A DNA stretch of 64,000 nt from Anaerovorax odorimutans (lineage in GTDB: Bacteria > Bacillota > Clostridia > Peptostreptococcales > Anaerovoracaceae), in the NCBI RefSeq assembly GCF_024459955.1, contig NZ_JANFXK010000016.1:1-64000 (forward strand), given 5' to 3'. Shown piece after piece: positions 52,466 to 63,800 of this stretch. Below the pieces are notes generated by a model. The model did no database searches and was not told the DNA's origin. It saw nothing but the letters and a program-made list of their open reading frames with translations. The translations under genes and the position numbers were made by a program. Position 1 is the first letter of the stretch. Each line of letters begins with the position of its first letter.

Positions 52466-53308
52466 TTATTCAATATCAGCATATCCCATCAGTTGTTTTG
52501 TTTTCTTTCCCATAAAAGGCTTGCATAGTTCCACATTAAAAGAGGCGGCCTTCATATCATTCAATACACCGAGTTCTATGGCCTCCTCTATGTATTGGTC
52601 ATTGGAATTCAAAAGATTTTCTATAAAGTCGAAAATTTTTTTAACTCGTTCTGTTTTTCCCAATTGAATGTTTCTCTCAATGAAGGGTTCCAAGAGGCAT
52701 CCGTAAACAATATAAGGGCCTGTTTCCAATCCGCAGTCAATTAAAGGCTCTTTATGAAAAGCTTTAATTAATTCCGGGAAAGTTTTGAGTAGCAGCGAAT
52801 TATATGCTTTGCAATTCTTTTTGATTATATAAGCGGTGTTAAAATAGACTTCCCCCGCTTCCAGCATTTTCGTGAATTCCTCTGTTTTAACGGTTCCGTA
52901 GATAAGATCGTCCTCCGGGCCTTGAAGTCGGGCTAAAAAGAGAACCATTTTTATGGGCGACGCCTCCACAAACTTATATAAAAGAGCTTCCACGTCCGTT
53001 TTATATTCATCGTTTACAATAACCGGATATAGCTCTAATTCTTTGTGACGGAAAGCAACTCCCTTTTGTTTTTCTAATGAAACAGCCTGCGAAAAATTTG
53101 CATCTATGATTCCCATAGCACTCCAAAATCCATCATCGTCCGTTCCCAATTGATACCAAATCCCTTCCTGCATTTTCACATAATCCCAGCTGTCCATATA
53201 TCGTAAAGAACAATCGGGTTGTCTTTCATTGACTATATCAATCTTACCACCGTTGACCTTAATTGGTTCTTGCTGCCGCAAAACCAGAATATTTAAATCA
53301 TATGACAT
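52466..53308 (-). CDS. 280-aa hypothetical immunity-like protein, possibly DUF7674-like at the C-terminus
   Basis: A 280-aa soluble protein. The N-terminal half is mixed alpha/beta (MSYDLNILVLRQQEP). The C-terminal 120 residues (GPYIVYGCLLEPFIERNIQL, IFDFIENLLNSNDQYIEEAI) recall DUF7674-type immunity domains; this is recall, not a search. AGGAGGACAAGCA precedes ATG. It follows the second toxin-tail relic. Confidence 0.55.
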   Translation of the reverse strand: MSYDLNILVLRQQEPIKVNGGKIDIVNERQPDCSLRYMDSWDYVKMQEGIWYQLGTDDDGFWSAMGIIDANFSQAVSLEKQKGVAFRHKELELYPVIVNDEYKTDVEALLYKFVEASPIKMVLFLARLQGPEDDLIYGTVKTEEFTKMLEAGEVYFNTAYIIKKNCKAYNSLLLKTFPELIKAFHKEPLIDCGLETGPYIVYGCLLEPFIERNIQLGKTERVKKIFDFIENLLNSNDQYIEEAIELGVLNDMKAASFNVELCKPFMGKKTKQLMGYADIE

Positions 53309-53322
53309 TGCTTGTCCTCCTA

Positions 53323-53605
53323 TTATTTAATAATCTCTGGTTTTATTTTTCTATGCAATTGATTCTCAGATACGCCAAACACTTTTTTTAATATCCTTTC
53401 CTTTTCTAGGGAACATATGTTTCTTAGTAACCGCTCCAGCCTTCTTAACCTTTGAAGCTTTGGCACCTTTCTTTACCTTAGCTCCAGCTTTCCCAATTTT
53501 AATAGAGTACTGCCCAGCTCTCGCAATTTGTCCCATTGGTAATAATGTGGCACCAGCTAATGCTACATGTACATCACCTGTGTAGGTAGGTTACCTTACC
53601 ATATC
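53323..53605 (-). pseudogene. second toxin-tail relic with poly-A frameshift and immunity-start scar
   Basis: Reading from about 53589: TGDVHVALAGATLLPMGQIA, then AKVKKGAKASKVKKAGAVTK, KHMFPRKGKDIKK. A seven-A run then shifts the frame: the zero frame stops at WRI, the other continues FGVSENQLHRKIKPEIIK to TAA at 53323. It looks like the end of a wall/RHS toxin (TGDVHVALAG is a typical pre-toxin word). Just 5' of it, ATGGTAAGG with the usual GGAGGGCAGTAGAT leader is the remnant start of a 180-aa-family immunity gene. Confidence 0.7.
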
Positions 53606-53683
53606 TACTGCCCTCCCTGCGGCATATTCACTTTAATCGAGTTCCCTTTTAACCTCGCTCCAGTAGAAGTACAACTTCCGCAA

Positions 53684-54226
53684 TTACAGGGTTTCCAATT
53701 CGTCGATCAAACCCTGTACGGAACTAGCGTATATTAACTCTTCGTTCAAGTTTCGCACTTCCTCAATAAACATGCCGCATTTTTTTCTTACCTCTTCTTC
53801 AAGTTCCGCCAATTCGATATATTCATTATCGAATATAACATCTTCTCTTCCTATCTTTAATTCCCGCTGTTGGACTACAGGGCCGGTTTTAAAAACCTCC
53901 TCTGAAGCTCCACGTTTTATTTCATGCCTCTCTCCTTTTCTTCGAAACTCTAAAAACGTCATTCCGCCAACAATGGTCATCGTAACCACATCAGAACATT
54001 TCAACAGTTTAATGGTATCCATTAAACTTTCAAACCATAAATTTATGATTTCTCCACCGGTCTCCCACTCTTCAATTTCATTGGGATGATAAAAGCCGAT
54101 CACTTTGTCATTAATCTGCAATTCGAAAAATCCCCAAAAGGAATCCAACTCTCTTTCAAATTCTTCTGTGGTTGCAGTTTTTAACAAATCCATATCTTCA
54201 AACAGTCTGTACTGTATCCTGACCAT
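53684..54226 (-). CDS. 180-aa immunity-like paralogue d
   Basis: 180 aa with constant ends (EEFERELDSFWGFFELQIN; EEEVRKKCGMFIEEVRNLNE) and its own middle (RRKGERHEIKRGASEEVFKT, VVQQRELKIGREDVIFDNEY). It lies 82 bp downstream of paralogue e. It has the same GGGAGGGGCAGTAGAT leader type as paralogue a. Confidence 0.7.
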   Translation of the reverse strand: MVRIQYRLFEDMDLLKTATTEEFERELDSFWGFFELQINDKVIGFYHPNEIEEWETGGEIINLWFESLMDTIKLLKCSDVVTMTIVGGMTFLEFRRKGERHEIKRGASEEVFKTGPVVQQRELKIGREDVIFDNEYIELAELEEEVRKKCGMFIEEVRNLNEELIYASSVQGLIDELETL

Positions 54227-54308
54227 ATCTACTGCCCCTCCCGCAACATATTCATCTTAATCGGTTTCCCTTTTTAGCATGGTTCCGGCAGAATTCCAAC
54301 TTCTGCGA

Positions 54309-54851
54309 TCATAGGGTTTCCAATTCATCAATCAACCCCTGTACGCAGCTGGAGTACACCAACTCTTCGTTCAGATTTCGTACTTCCTCAATGAACATGC
54401 CGCATTTTTTTCTTACCTCTTCTTCAAGCTCCGCAAACCTTATATGTTCGTTATCAAACACAATCTCCTCTTCTTTTACTTCTATCTCCTTCAGTTTAAC
54501 TTCTGGCCCATTTTCGAAAATTTTCTCTGACACTGCACGTTTTACTTTTAGCGTTTCTCCTTTTCTTCGAAATTCTAAAAAAGACATTCCACCAACAATG
54601 TGCATTGTTACCACATCTGAACACCTTAACGCTTTAATGGTGTCCATTAAAATGTAAAACCAGAAACTTATAACCTCTCCACCCGTCTCCCACTCTTCAA
54701 TTTCATTGGAATGATAAAACCCAATAGGCTCGTCATTAATTCGCAATTCGAAAAATCCCCAAAAAGAATTCAACTCTCTTTCGAATTCCTCTGTAGTTGC
54801 AGTTTTTAATAAATCTATATCTTCAAATAATCTGTACTGTATTTTGACCAT
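54309..54851 (-). CDS. 180-aa immunity-like paralogue e, cognate to the full-length toxin
   Basis: 180 aa, starting 2 bp after the stop codon of the giant YD-repeat protein, the position of a cognate immunity gene. The variable middle (RRKGETLKVKRAVSEKIFEN, VKLKEIEVKEEEIVFDNEHI) is its own. GGAGGAAAATAA, the last toxin codons, serves as its ribosome site, so toxin and immunity are coupled. Confidence 0.78.
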   Translation of the reverse strand: MVKIQYRLFEDIDLLKTATTEEFERELNSFWGFFELRINDEPIGFYHSNEIEEWETGGEVISFWFYILMDTIKALRCSDVVTMHIVGGMSFLEFRRKGETLKVKRAVSEKIFENGPEVKLKEIEVKEEEIVFDNEHIRFAELEEEVRKKCGMFIEEVRNLNEELVYSSCVQGLIDELETL

Positions 54852-54853
54852 AT

Positions 54854-57800
54854 TTATTTTCCTCCTTGCATCTTTAATAAATCTTCATAAGTATATCGAT
54901 AATGCCCATAAGCAGTTTGAATTTCTCCTTTGCGGAAATGAATTGTAATAATTTCCCCCTTATATTTAAAATTATAGTCTCCATTTACTTTGCCCTTTTT
55001 TATAGCCTTCTTGTAACCATAATTTACAGCCTTTTCTATTGTCTCGTTCGACCATTTTGGAGGAAAAAAGGATTTGCCATGGTTTCCGCCGTTTAGCTCG
55101 TCTTCCACCATTTGCCGTGGTTTGTGTGCTAGAGTCTGCGCATATTTGCCTGGCTTATGTTCATTAATAATATGTTTCAGTTTATTTTTACTTACTTTTA
55201 CTGTAGTCTTTGCCTTATGTGAGCGGATTCTGACCTTTCCGCCTTTCCCCTTAACATACTTGGCCCCGATTATAATCCCGGCGATGCCAAAGAACGAATC
55301 CCACCAGGCGTAGCTTCCCGGTTTGGACGTCAAATAGGTTCTGCCCAGATCCAGCGTTCCGAAACTCAGCCAGTTCAGCGCATTGTACACGGTTGGTTTC
55401 TTCTTGAACGCCTTCCATCTGGCTGCATTGTTCTTGAAGTAGTTCTTCCCTGCGCCCACGATTCCAAAGGTCAGATAGTCGGCCCAATTATCCACGCCCC
55501 CTGTTTTAAAGGCTTTGTAGGCTCGGGCATCGGCATTCTTATACCAGTTCTTTCCCTTGGTCTTTAGATAGTTGACAAATCCCGTCAAAAATCCCTTAGT
55601 GCTGGCTGCCGCGCCTCCTTTTTTACCACTTCCTCCGCAACCATACGACTTCTTCTTACCTGACGCCTTTTTGCCTTTGTCCTTTTTCGACTTATCGCCT
55701 TTCGACCCGCTGCCGTCCGAGCTGCTAGTCTTCGGCTTTTTGAATTTCTTGCCGTTCTTGGTGTCTTTTTTATACTCGTGATAACTCTTGGTGAGCTTAC
55801 GGTTATAGCTGCGATAGCTCGGTACAGTGCTTTTGCTTCTGCCCTTGAACGTCCTTGCCGGTGGTTTTGGCGGCGTTGGCGGTTTGCTGGAGGATCTGCG
55901 GTTATAGGAGCTGATTTTTTTCTTTACGCTGGTATATCCGCTTCTAAGCGTATTTACTGCATTTCCGGCGCCTCGTTTGATTGCGCTCCCGACCTGTTTC
56001 GCTTTGCGCTTGCCTTTATTGAAAAGCTTTTTCAGCGACCAGTTTCCGCTGGGGTCATAGTTGTTGACCGGATCGTTATCCCCATAGGCATAGCGGTTCT
56101 GGGTGATCGGATCATCGGTTTCTCCCAGATAGTCGTCCTGACTGACAAAACTGCCGGTCTGCGGGTCATAGTAACGGTCACGCAGGTATTGCAGGTTCAC
56201 ATTCTGAATATGTTCTTCGCCATTGTAGCCGTAGAGCACATCGTTCTCCTCAGCGCCTTCCGTAATCTCGCCAAAGACATCATATCTCAGGCTGCGAGTG
56301 ATGGTTCCGGCCCCGGAATCCATATTCTGGGCCACATTCCCCTTTCCATCATACAGATAGGTGGAAAGTCCCGCCTGCTCTCCGCTATAAGCGGCGCCTT
56401 CTCCGGTAAAGTCGGCTGTAAGCCGCTCGTTTCCGTAGGTATAAGCCGCTTTCACCTTTCCGTCTTTGCCATATTCCATCAGGGTCTGAGCGTATTCTGT
56501 GTTGACATCGTTGACATAATAGGTCAGGTCATAGGTAACGGCAGTACCGGGATCAGTTCCTGGAATAACGATCGTGGATAGATAGTCCGTTTCGGCTCCC
56601 GGCACGATAACGTCCTCGATCCGCTCAGGATCATCGCTGCCCGCATCTCCCGCAACCGTTCCATTTGCGGTTCCATCCGTATTATAGGCAGTCTTTCCGG
56701 TCCACAGCTCCCGGATCTTGTCTCCGATGCCATAAGCAAGGCCCTGATTCAGATTGGCGCAGCTTTTGGCAAGGCCCTGGATAAAACCGTAGCCAAAGAT
56801 ATCCGGGTCGAACCAGGATTGGGAAGCCTTGCCGGATGTCCCACCCTGCTCTGAGTTTCCCTTTCCTGCGGTCGAATCTGATTCATCATCCTCCTCTCCT
56901 TCTTTGTCTGCCTGCAGGGATGCGGCAGCTGTACTACCCGTAGAGCCTTCTGTACTGACAATTTTTCTTGTCATTTGAAAGACCTTGTTATCTTCGCCGT
57001 CGTAGGTGGCGGACATTAATACCTGGCCGCCCGAAGATACTGCCCGAAGACGGTCCTCGGCATCGTATTTATAAGTTGTTTTTTCTCCGTTTTCCTTTTT
57101 GGCGATCAGATTTCCATTTTTATCATAGGTATAGCGAATCGTCTCACCAGTTGTTTTGTTGGTTCTGCTGGTGATCTGGTGGTCGTCGTTATAGCGGGTA
57201 ACGATGGTCTCTTTTCCTTCGGTTACAGCTATTTTATCACCGGAGCTATTGTATGTATACCTGGTTTTCTCCGTCTTGCCGCCTTTCTTTTCTGCGCAGC
57301 CGGTCAGCTGCCCTGCCTTGTCGTAGGTATAGATTCTGGTCTCTTTTTTACTGTCCTGTAACGCCGTTTCCTTTGTGATTCTTCCATTTGCGTCATAAGT
57401 GTAGGAAAACGAGGACAGGTTCTTCTTTCCTTTGCGATTGACCAGCTGAATCAGCTGATCCAGTTCATCGTATTTGTATGTGGTCACGGTGCCGTCGCTG
57501 CGGCTGCAGCTAATCACATTATTGTTTTTATCATAACGGTATTTAACCGTGAGCCCTCTGCTGTCAGAGACTTTAGTCAGATTATCATCGAGATCGTACT
57601 GATAGCTCACCTTTCTTCCGTCAGGATAAGTGATTTTCGAAATACGATCGTATTCATCGTAGTAGTAGGAAATTGTCTTTCCCTGGCCATCAGTTACAGT
57701 TTTGAGCCTGTCCAGCTTGTCATAGGTATACTTGCTTTTCCCGCTTTCATCCTTCATGGAAATTTTGTTGCCTGCTTTGTCATAGCCGTATACCGTACCT

Positions 57801-60800
57801 TTGCTTCCGTCGCTGTAGGATTTTCCCACCAGACTGTTGAGCTTATCGTAGTTATATTTAATACGGCTGCCGTCCGGTCTGGTCTTGCTGATCAGACGGT
57901 CCGCCACATCGTATTTAAATTGCTCCACTTTTCCTTCCGGCGTTGTGACACGGGTTAGATTTCCATGCAGGTCATACTTGTATCTGGTGCTGTTTCCGGC
58001 CGCGTCTGTAACAGCAGTCAGGTTATCCATATCGTCATAAGTATAGGAGGTGGTATTTTTCAGCGGATCCGTTACGCGCACCATGCGTCCGCCCAAATCG
58101 TATCCATAGGACATGGAATTACCCATAGGATCCGTAACTTTGATCAGGTTTCCCTCTTCATCATAGTCTGTTTTCGTCACGTTGCCTTTGGCATCTATCG
58201 TTTGCCGTAGCCGTCCCATGGCGTCATAGGCCATTTTCGTCTGCTGTCCTTTGCCGTTACGTTCTCCGGTCATTTCGCCGTTTTTGTCATAGGAAAATTC
58301 CTCAGTCCTTCCTCCCGGGCTGACGGTTCTAATCTGATTTCCGGTATTATCGTATGCGTAGGTCTCGTTCTTGTCCTTTTGTTTTACTTTGGTCAGATTT
58401 CCTGCCTTATCGTAAGTATATTCCACCTTGGCCAGCATGGATTCTTTGATAGTTTTGATCCGGTCCAATTTATCGTATGTGTAGCTGGTCTTTGCTCCTG
58501 ACGGTGAAAGCTCGCTGGCCAGATTTCCAGCTTCATCATAAGCATAACTGGTTACTGCGCCTTTTTCATTCACAATTCGGGTCACCTGATGCAGCTTATC
58601 GTAGTTATACCGGATGACACCGCCGTTCTCCCTCTTTTCCTGGGACACATTTCCCTTCCGATCGTAGGTCAGGCCGGACTGCGCACCCATACTATCTTTA
58701 ATTTCCGTAATGCGGCCGGCTCTATCGTAAGCGTACTCATACAAAAGTCCGTTCGGTTCCTTCTGCCGGAGCAGTTTATCGTCTTTATCATAGGTATAGC
58801 TGGTCACTGCTCCTGCAGCGCTTTTTTCAGTCAGGACATTTCCGTGAGTATCATAGGTATAGGCTTCCTTCCCTCCTCGGGGATAGATCACTTCTTTAAT
58901 TTTCCCGGTCTTGGTATACTCTGTTTTGGTTACTGCACCGTTCGCATCCTTTGTACTGATTACATTGCCTGCCGCATCGTACAGATATTCGGTGCTTCCG
59001 CCTTCTTTATCCGTCTCCTGTATCAATTGGCCTTCTCTGTCGTAAGTATAGGTATTCTTATTGCCCGCCTCATCAATTTCCCCTGTCAGCTGATCCAGCT
59101 TATCATAGAGATAAGAAACAGCCGTACCGTCAGGGTTTTCGGTCTTAATCAGATTACCTGCCGCATCATATGTATGGCTGCTGGTCTGTCCCAGCGGATC
59201 GGTCTCCTTCTTCAGCTGATCCAGCCTGTCATAAGCATAAGTCCAGGTTCTCTTTGCCTGATCGGTTTCCGTAATCACATTTCCTGCGCAGTCATAGGTG
59301 AAAGTCGTCTTGTTTCCTGCGTTGTCTGTCGTAGAAATCAGCTGACCTTTTTTGTCATAAGCGTACTCGGTCACATCGCCGTCGAAGCTGATTTCTTTGA
59401 TCAGATCCCCTGCTGCGTCATAAATATAGGACGCTGTCCTGCCTGCGCTGTCAGTCTGACTGATCATATTGCCGGACAGATCATAGGCGTAGGCTGTCTC
59501 ATTACCGGCGTTATCCCATTCACGGATAAGCTGGCCCGCTTTATCATATTCATATTGAGTGATTAAACCTTCTTTATCCGCGGTTTTAATCAGGTTGCCA
59601 TATTTATCGTAGGTATTTTCTTCAAATCCTCCGTCAGGGCTGTTTATGCGCTTTTCTCCACCCAGTTCATCATAAGTAGTAGTTACTGCATTGCCGAGAG
59701 GATCAATGACCTTAGTAATCTGATGCAGACTGTCGTATTCGTAACGGGTGGTATTTCCATTCCGATCTGTCTCAGAAACCGGCATCTCCGCTTCATTGTA
59801 GGTGTAATTTGTTTCATTACCTACCGCATCAATGGTTTTACGCAGATTTCCCATAGCGTCATACGTATATCTGGTTACATTTCCCCTGGCATCCGTCTGG
59901 GAAGTCATATTACCCAGGGTGTCGTAAGTCATTTTGGTTACGTTGCCTTCCGCATCAGTTTCTTTGATAATATTGCCCGCACCATCGTATTCATATTTGG
60001 ATGTTCTTCCGTCCGGCCCGGTTTCCTGAATCAGTTTTCCTGCTTTATCGTAAATATATTGAGTCTCATTTCCCAGTTCGTCGGTCTCACTGACCATATT
60101 TCCCAGTTCATCATACTGAAAAGTTATAGTTCGGCCCGCAGAGTCCGTCTTTTGGATTAAGTTTCGATTCTTGTCATAGGTATAATGTATCTTCAGTCCT
60201 GATGGCTGAGTCTCCGTAAGTATATTTCCAATGGCGTCATAAGAAAAGGCGCTTTTTCCACCCTTGCCGTCAACGGAAGACAGAAGGTTTCCCTCACTGT
60301 CGTAATCAAATTTTTCGGTTCCTTCCGGACCGGTCTGTTTTATGATTTGCCCGGTATTGTCATCGTACTCGTAGACCGTCTCGCCTCCCTTGGCATTGGT
60401 TTCCTTCGTCAGCTGAGAAAGGCCGTCATATTCATAAGTTTTTACATTTCCCTGAGCATCGGTTTCCTCGGTCAGATTTCCAAATTTATCGTACTGATAA
60501 TGAGTTTTGTTGCCTCTTGAATCAGTCTCAGAAGTCTTATGTCCCAATGCGTCATAGGTATAGGACAGCATACTGCCATCCGGTCCTTTGACACAAGTCA
60601 TATTTCCCATGGCATCATAACTGAACGTGGTTGTCGCACCCTCGCTGTCTGTAATTGATGTGCAGTTGCCGGTCCGGTCGTAACCGTAAGTTTCCCCCGC
60701 TCCGCCTGTCTGCCAGGTGCCGGAGTTCTTCCCTCCCTTTGTGTACATGTTCTTATTTTCAACACCTTCCGGGTCCACCTCATTGATCAAATTCCCCATG

Positions 60801-63800
60801 GCATCGTAATAGCTGACCGTCTGATTTCCTTTTGGATCTGTCTCGGTCATTTTGGAAAGACCGTCATAGGTATAGTGTGTGGTATTCCCCTCACCGTCCG
60901 TTTGGCTAGTCATACGCCCATAACCATCGTAAGTGTAGGATACCTTGATTCCAGTCGGCCCTGTCTGGCTCAGCAGATTGCTGTCTGCGTCATAGACGCT
61001 TTCCGTAATATTGCCGTTAAAATCCTGTTCCCATATCACGTTACCCTCCGCATCGTAACGAGACTGACGGGAAGCGCCGTCACTGCGGGTTTCTTTTGTT
61101 ACCTTTCCCTGCTGGTCATACTCGTAACGGATAGTATTTCCCTCTTCATCAGTCTGGGAAATCAGGTTATAATCTTCATCATACTCCTGTTTTGCCTCTG
61201 TTCCGGCAATTTCCATATCGGTCGTCTTGTAATCCTCGTCAAATCCATATATAGATTCGTTGCCCTCCGCATCGGTGATTTGTGTTTCATCATCTTCATA
61301 GGTGATGTCGGATACTCCTCCATTGGCATCTTTCTGTTTTAACACTCTGCCATATTCGTCATAGGTGTTTTCCACGACTTTCTTTCCATTTCCATCTGTC
61401 CAGGAAGTCATATAGCCGTTTGCGTCATAGTAATAGCTCACCTGGTCTCCGTCAGCATTGGTATAGGAGGTCATATAGCCATCCACATTATAGCCATAGG
61501 AAAGAACACCTCCGTTGGGAAGTGTGATTGCCGTTGCCAAACCATCTTCACTGATAGCAAAATGATAAACCCTACCGCTACCGGTGGTCAATTTTTGTAT
61601 CAGGCCGTCTTCATTGAGTTCCAGTTTTGTTTCCAGGCCTTTTTCATCGGTGATTTTTGTCAGCAGCCCGTAAGAATTAAAGGTATACAGCTTCTTTTCC
61701 TGCAAATCTCTGATTTCGTAATAGGTATTTTCCAGCTCTGAGCTTTCAATTTTTTTTAACTCCATGTAATAGCCATCGGGAGATCCCCACCCTGTTCCGG
61801 ACTGTGGGAAAATAATTTCTTTGCCGTCCCCCATTTTCCAGGTCATACTGCCATCCTCATCACCAGTCAGATTTTGTTCATATTCAAAATTCCAGCCTTC
61901 GCCGAATATGCCGCTGGACTGATCTCCCATGGAATTATATGAACGCGTCAAGGCAAAGTCTCCGTTGAATTCTGTGTTTTCGGCATCCACACTTTCAAAA
62001 TAATAGTTGCCGAGACTTGTATTGATCGGCTCCAGGTCAAAAGCCGCACATTTTCCTCTACCCAGGTTCGCCTTTACCAGAGCCTTTCTGTGCTTCTTAG
62101 ACAGCTTGGCTTCTCTGGTATAATTTTTCGTTTTATTCTTTTTAGGACTGCGAATAAAGATGGTGCTGCCTGCATAGCACAGGTAGTCCACAGGCCGATT
62201 ATCTTTTACCAGCTGTTTTACCTTTACACCATAAAATTTCGCTACATACGGCAGCGTATCCTTTTTCTTAAATTTATATACAATAAACTCGTCGCTCTTG
62301 CCTTCCGGCGTTGTATTTTCATCATCCGAAGCTTTTGCGTATACTCGGTAAGGCGTCGCATAAGAAAAACTTTTAAACGCATGGCTCTGCCAGTTGGAAT
62401 CCGTATATCCGGTATACCCTTTTTCAAAGCTGACCTGATCTTTCACCAGGTTGCTGTTTGGATATACTTTTCCGTATTCCGCTCCCTTATATGTACCTTT
62501 TTGCCCATTGTTGAGACGGTAATCCACATCCAGCTCAGGGCGCACTACACCGTCGGCCAGCACGCCTTTCAATGCTTGCCGGTTTCCCGGATTGCTAGTC
62601 AGCGGACGCAGATTGATTACAGGTGCTTTGAGCGGATAGTCCTGATCCACCTCCTCAGGCACGGTCCAGTTGAGATCCAGATACATTTTGTGCTCTCCAT
62701 GCTGATTTCCCGGTCCGGAAAAACATACGGCATCTTGATCTTCCTTTTCCGGCCGCAGCACCAGACCGTAGTTTTTATCACCTTTCGCCCATGCCTTTAC
62801 TGCTGTCTTAATATTCCAGGTGACCCATTTATCACCCCCGGAAACATCCTGCCCGTCATCAATTTTTTTGAAATTAGTTGGCTTTGTGTTCCAGGTTCGG
62901 TTGCTGTCGCTTTTCCAGTCATCCAGAACCATGTCGCAGTAAACCTTACTCCCTGATGCAGGATTTCCTGCATATTTGAAGGCCTTCAGTTCGGCTTTTT
63001 TAATGGTCGCGTTTTCCTGTATTTTTGTAAAATTATATTTAATCCGTAAGTAAGAACGGGTATTCTTATAGGTAATCGAAGGAACTCCTGTCATATTGCC
63101 CCGCTCATAACCCGCATACAGGTAAGACACTCCCGTATGGTCCACATCGGGACCCGCATGGCCCTTCCCGGAGGTATCTACTCCATTTTCAACCATGTTG
63201 CATACAAGTTTGCTTTTGGTCAGATTGATTTTGGGGTCAATGGTAACTGGATATGCCCTCTGGGGCGCGGACAGCCATTCCTGATCCGGCGTTACTGTCA
63301 GGACCTGCTTTCCGTCTTCTTCCGTAAGCGCCAGAGTAATTCCCAGAGACTGCTCCCCTGCATTATCAATCATATAAGGAGCATCTATGGTGAATACTGT
63401 ACTGTACTGTTCATTACGATATGCTTGCAGCTGATTATCTTTTATTCGATACTTCAGGCCTCTTCCCTCCAAAATATAGCGGAACTCCTTTAGCTCCGCC
63501 GGCTTGTTGAGAATGATATCCTCCTTCACATAGTCCCCATGGGTTGTATACTGCAGGTCTATGTTTTTCGCCACATTGTTGTAGCGGATTGCGTTTTCCA
63601 GGACGACTTCGTCTTTCAGTTTGCCAAAATCCGGGGCCATTTTAAAGCTCGTGTCTTCCTGCTCAATAGCAATGGAGCTTCCCTCTTTTGGCAAATGAAT
63701 GTCATAGCTGCCTGCTTTATTTGTATAATGGTCTCCGGCTTTCACCAGATCGTTTTCCACTTGCTTTTCTTTTCCGTTTTCATCCTTATAGGTCAGTGGT

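Noticed and set aside
58589-59566. 325-aa plus-strand frame
   Set aside because: It lies wholly inside the YD repeats of the giant minus-strand gene; its Ile/Phe-rich periodicity is the reverse reading of the repeat.
57000-61500. Regular short repeats that could be taken for a CRISPR-like or satellite array
   Set aside because: The period is about 63 bp in one open frame and encodes YD repeats; there are no constant direct repeats with unique spacers and no cas genes.
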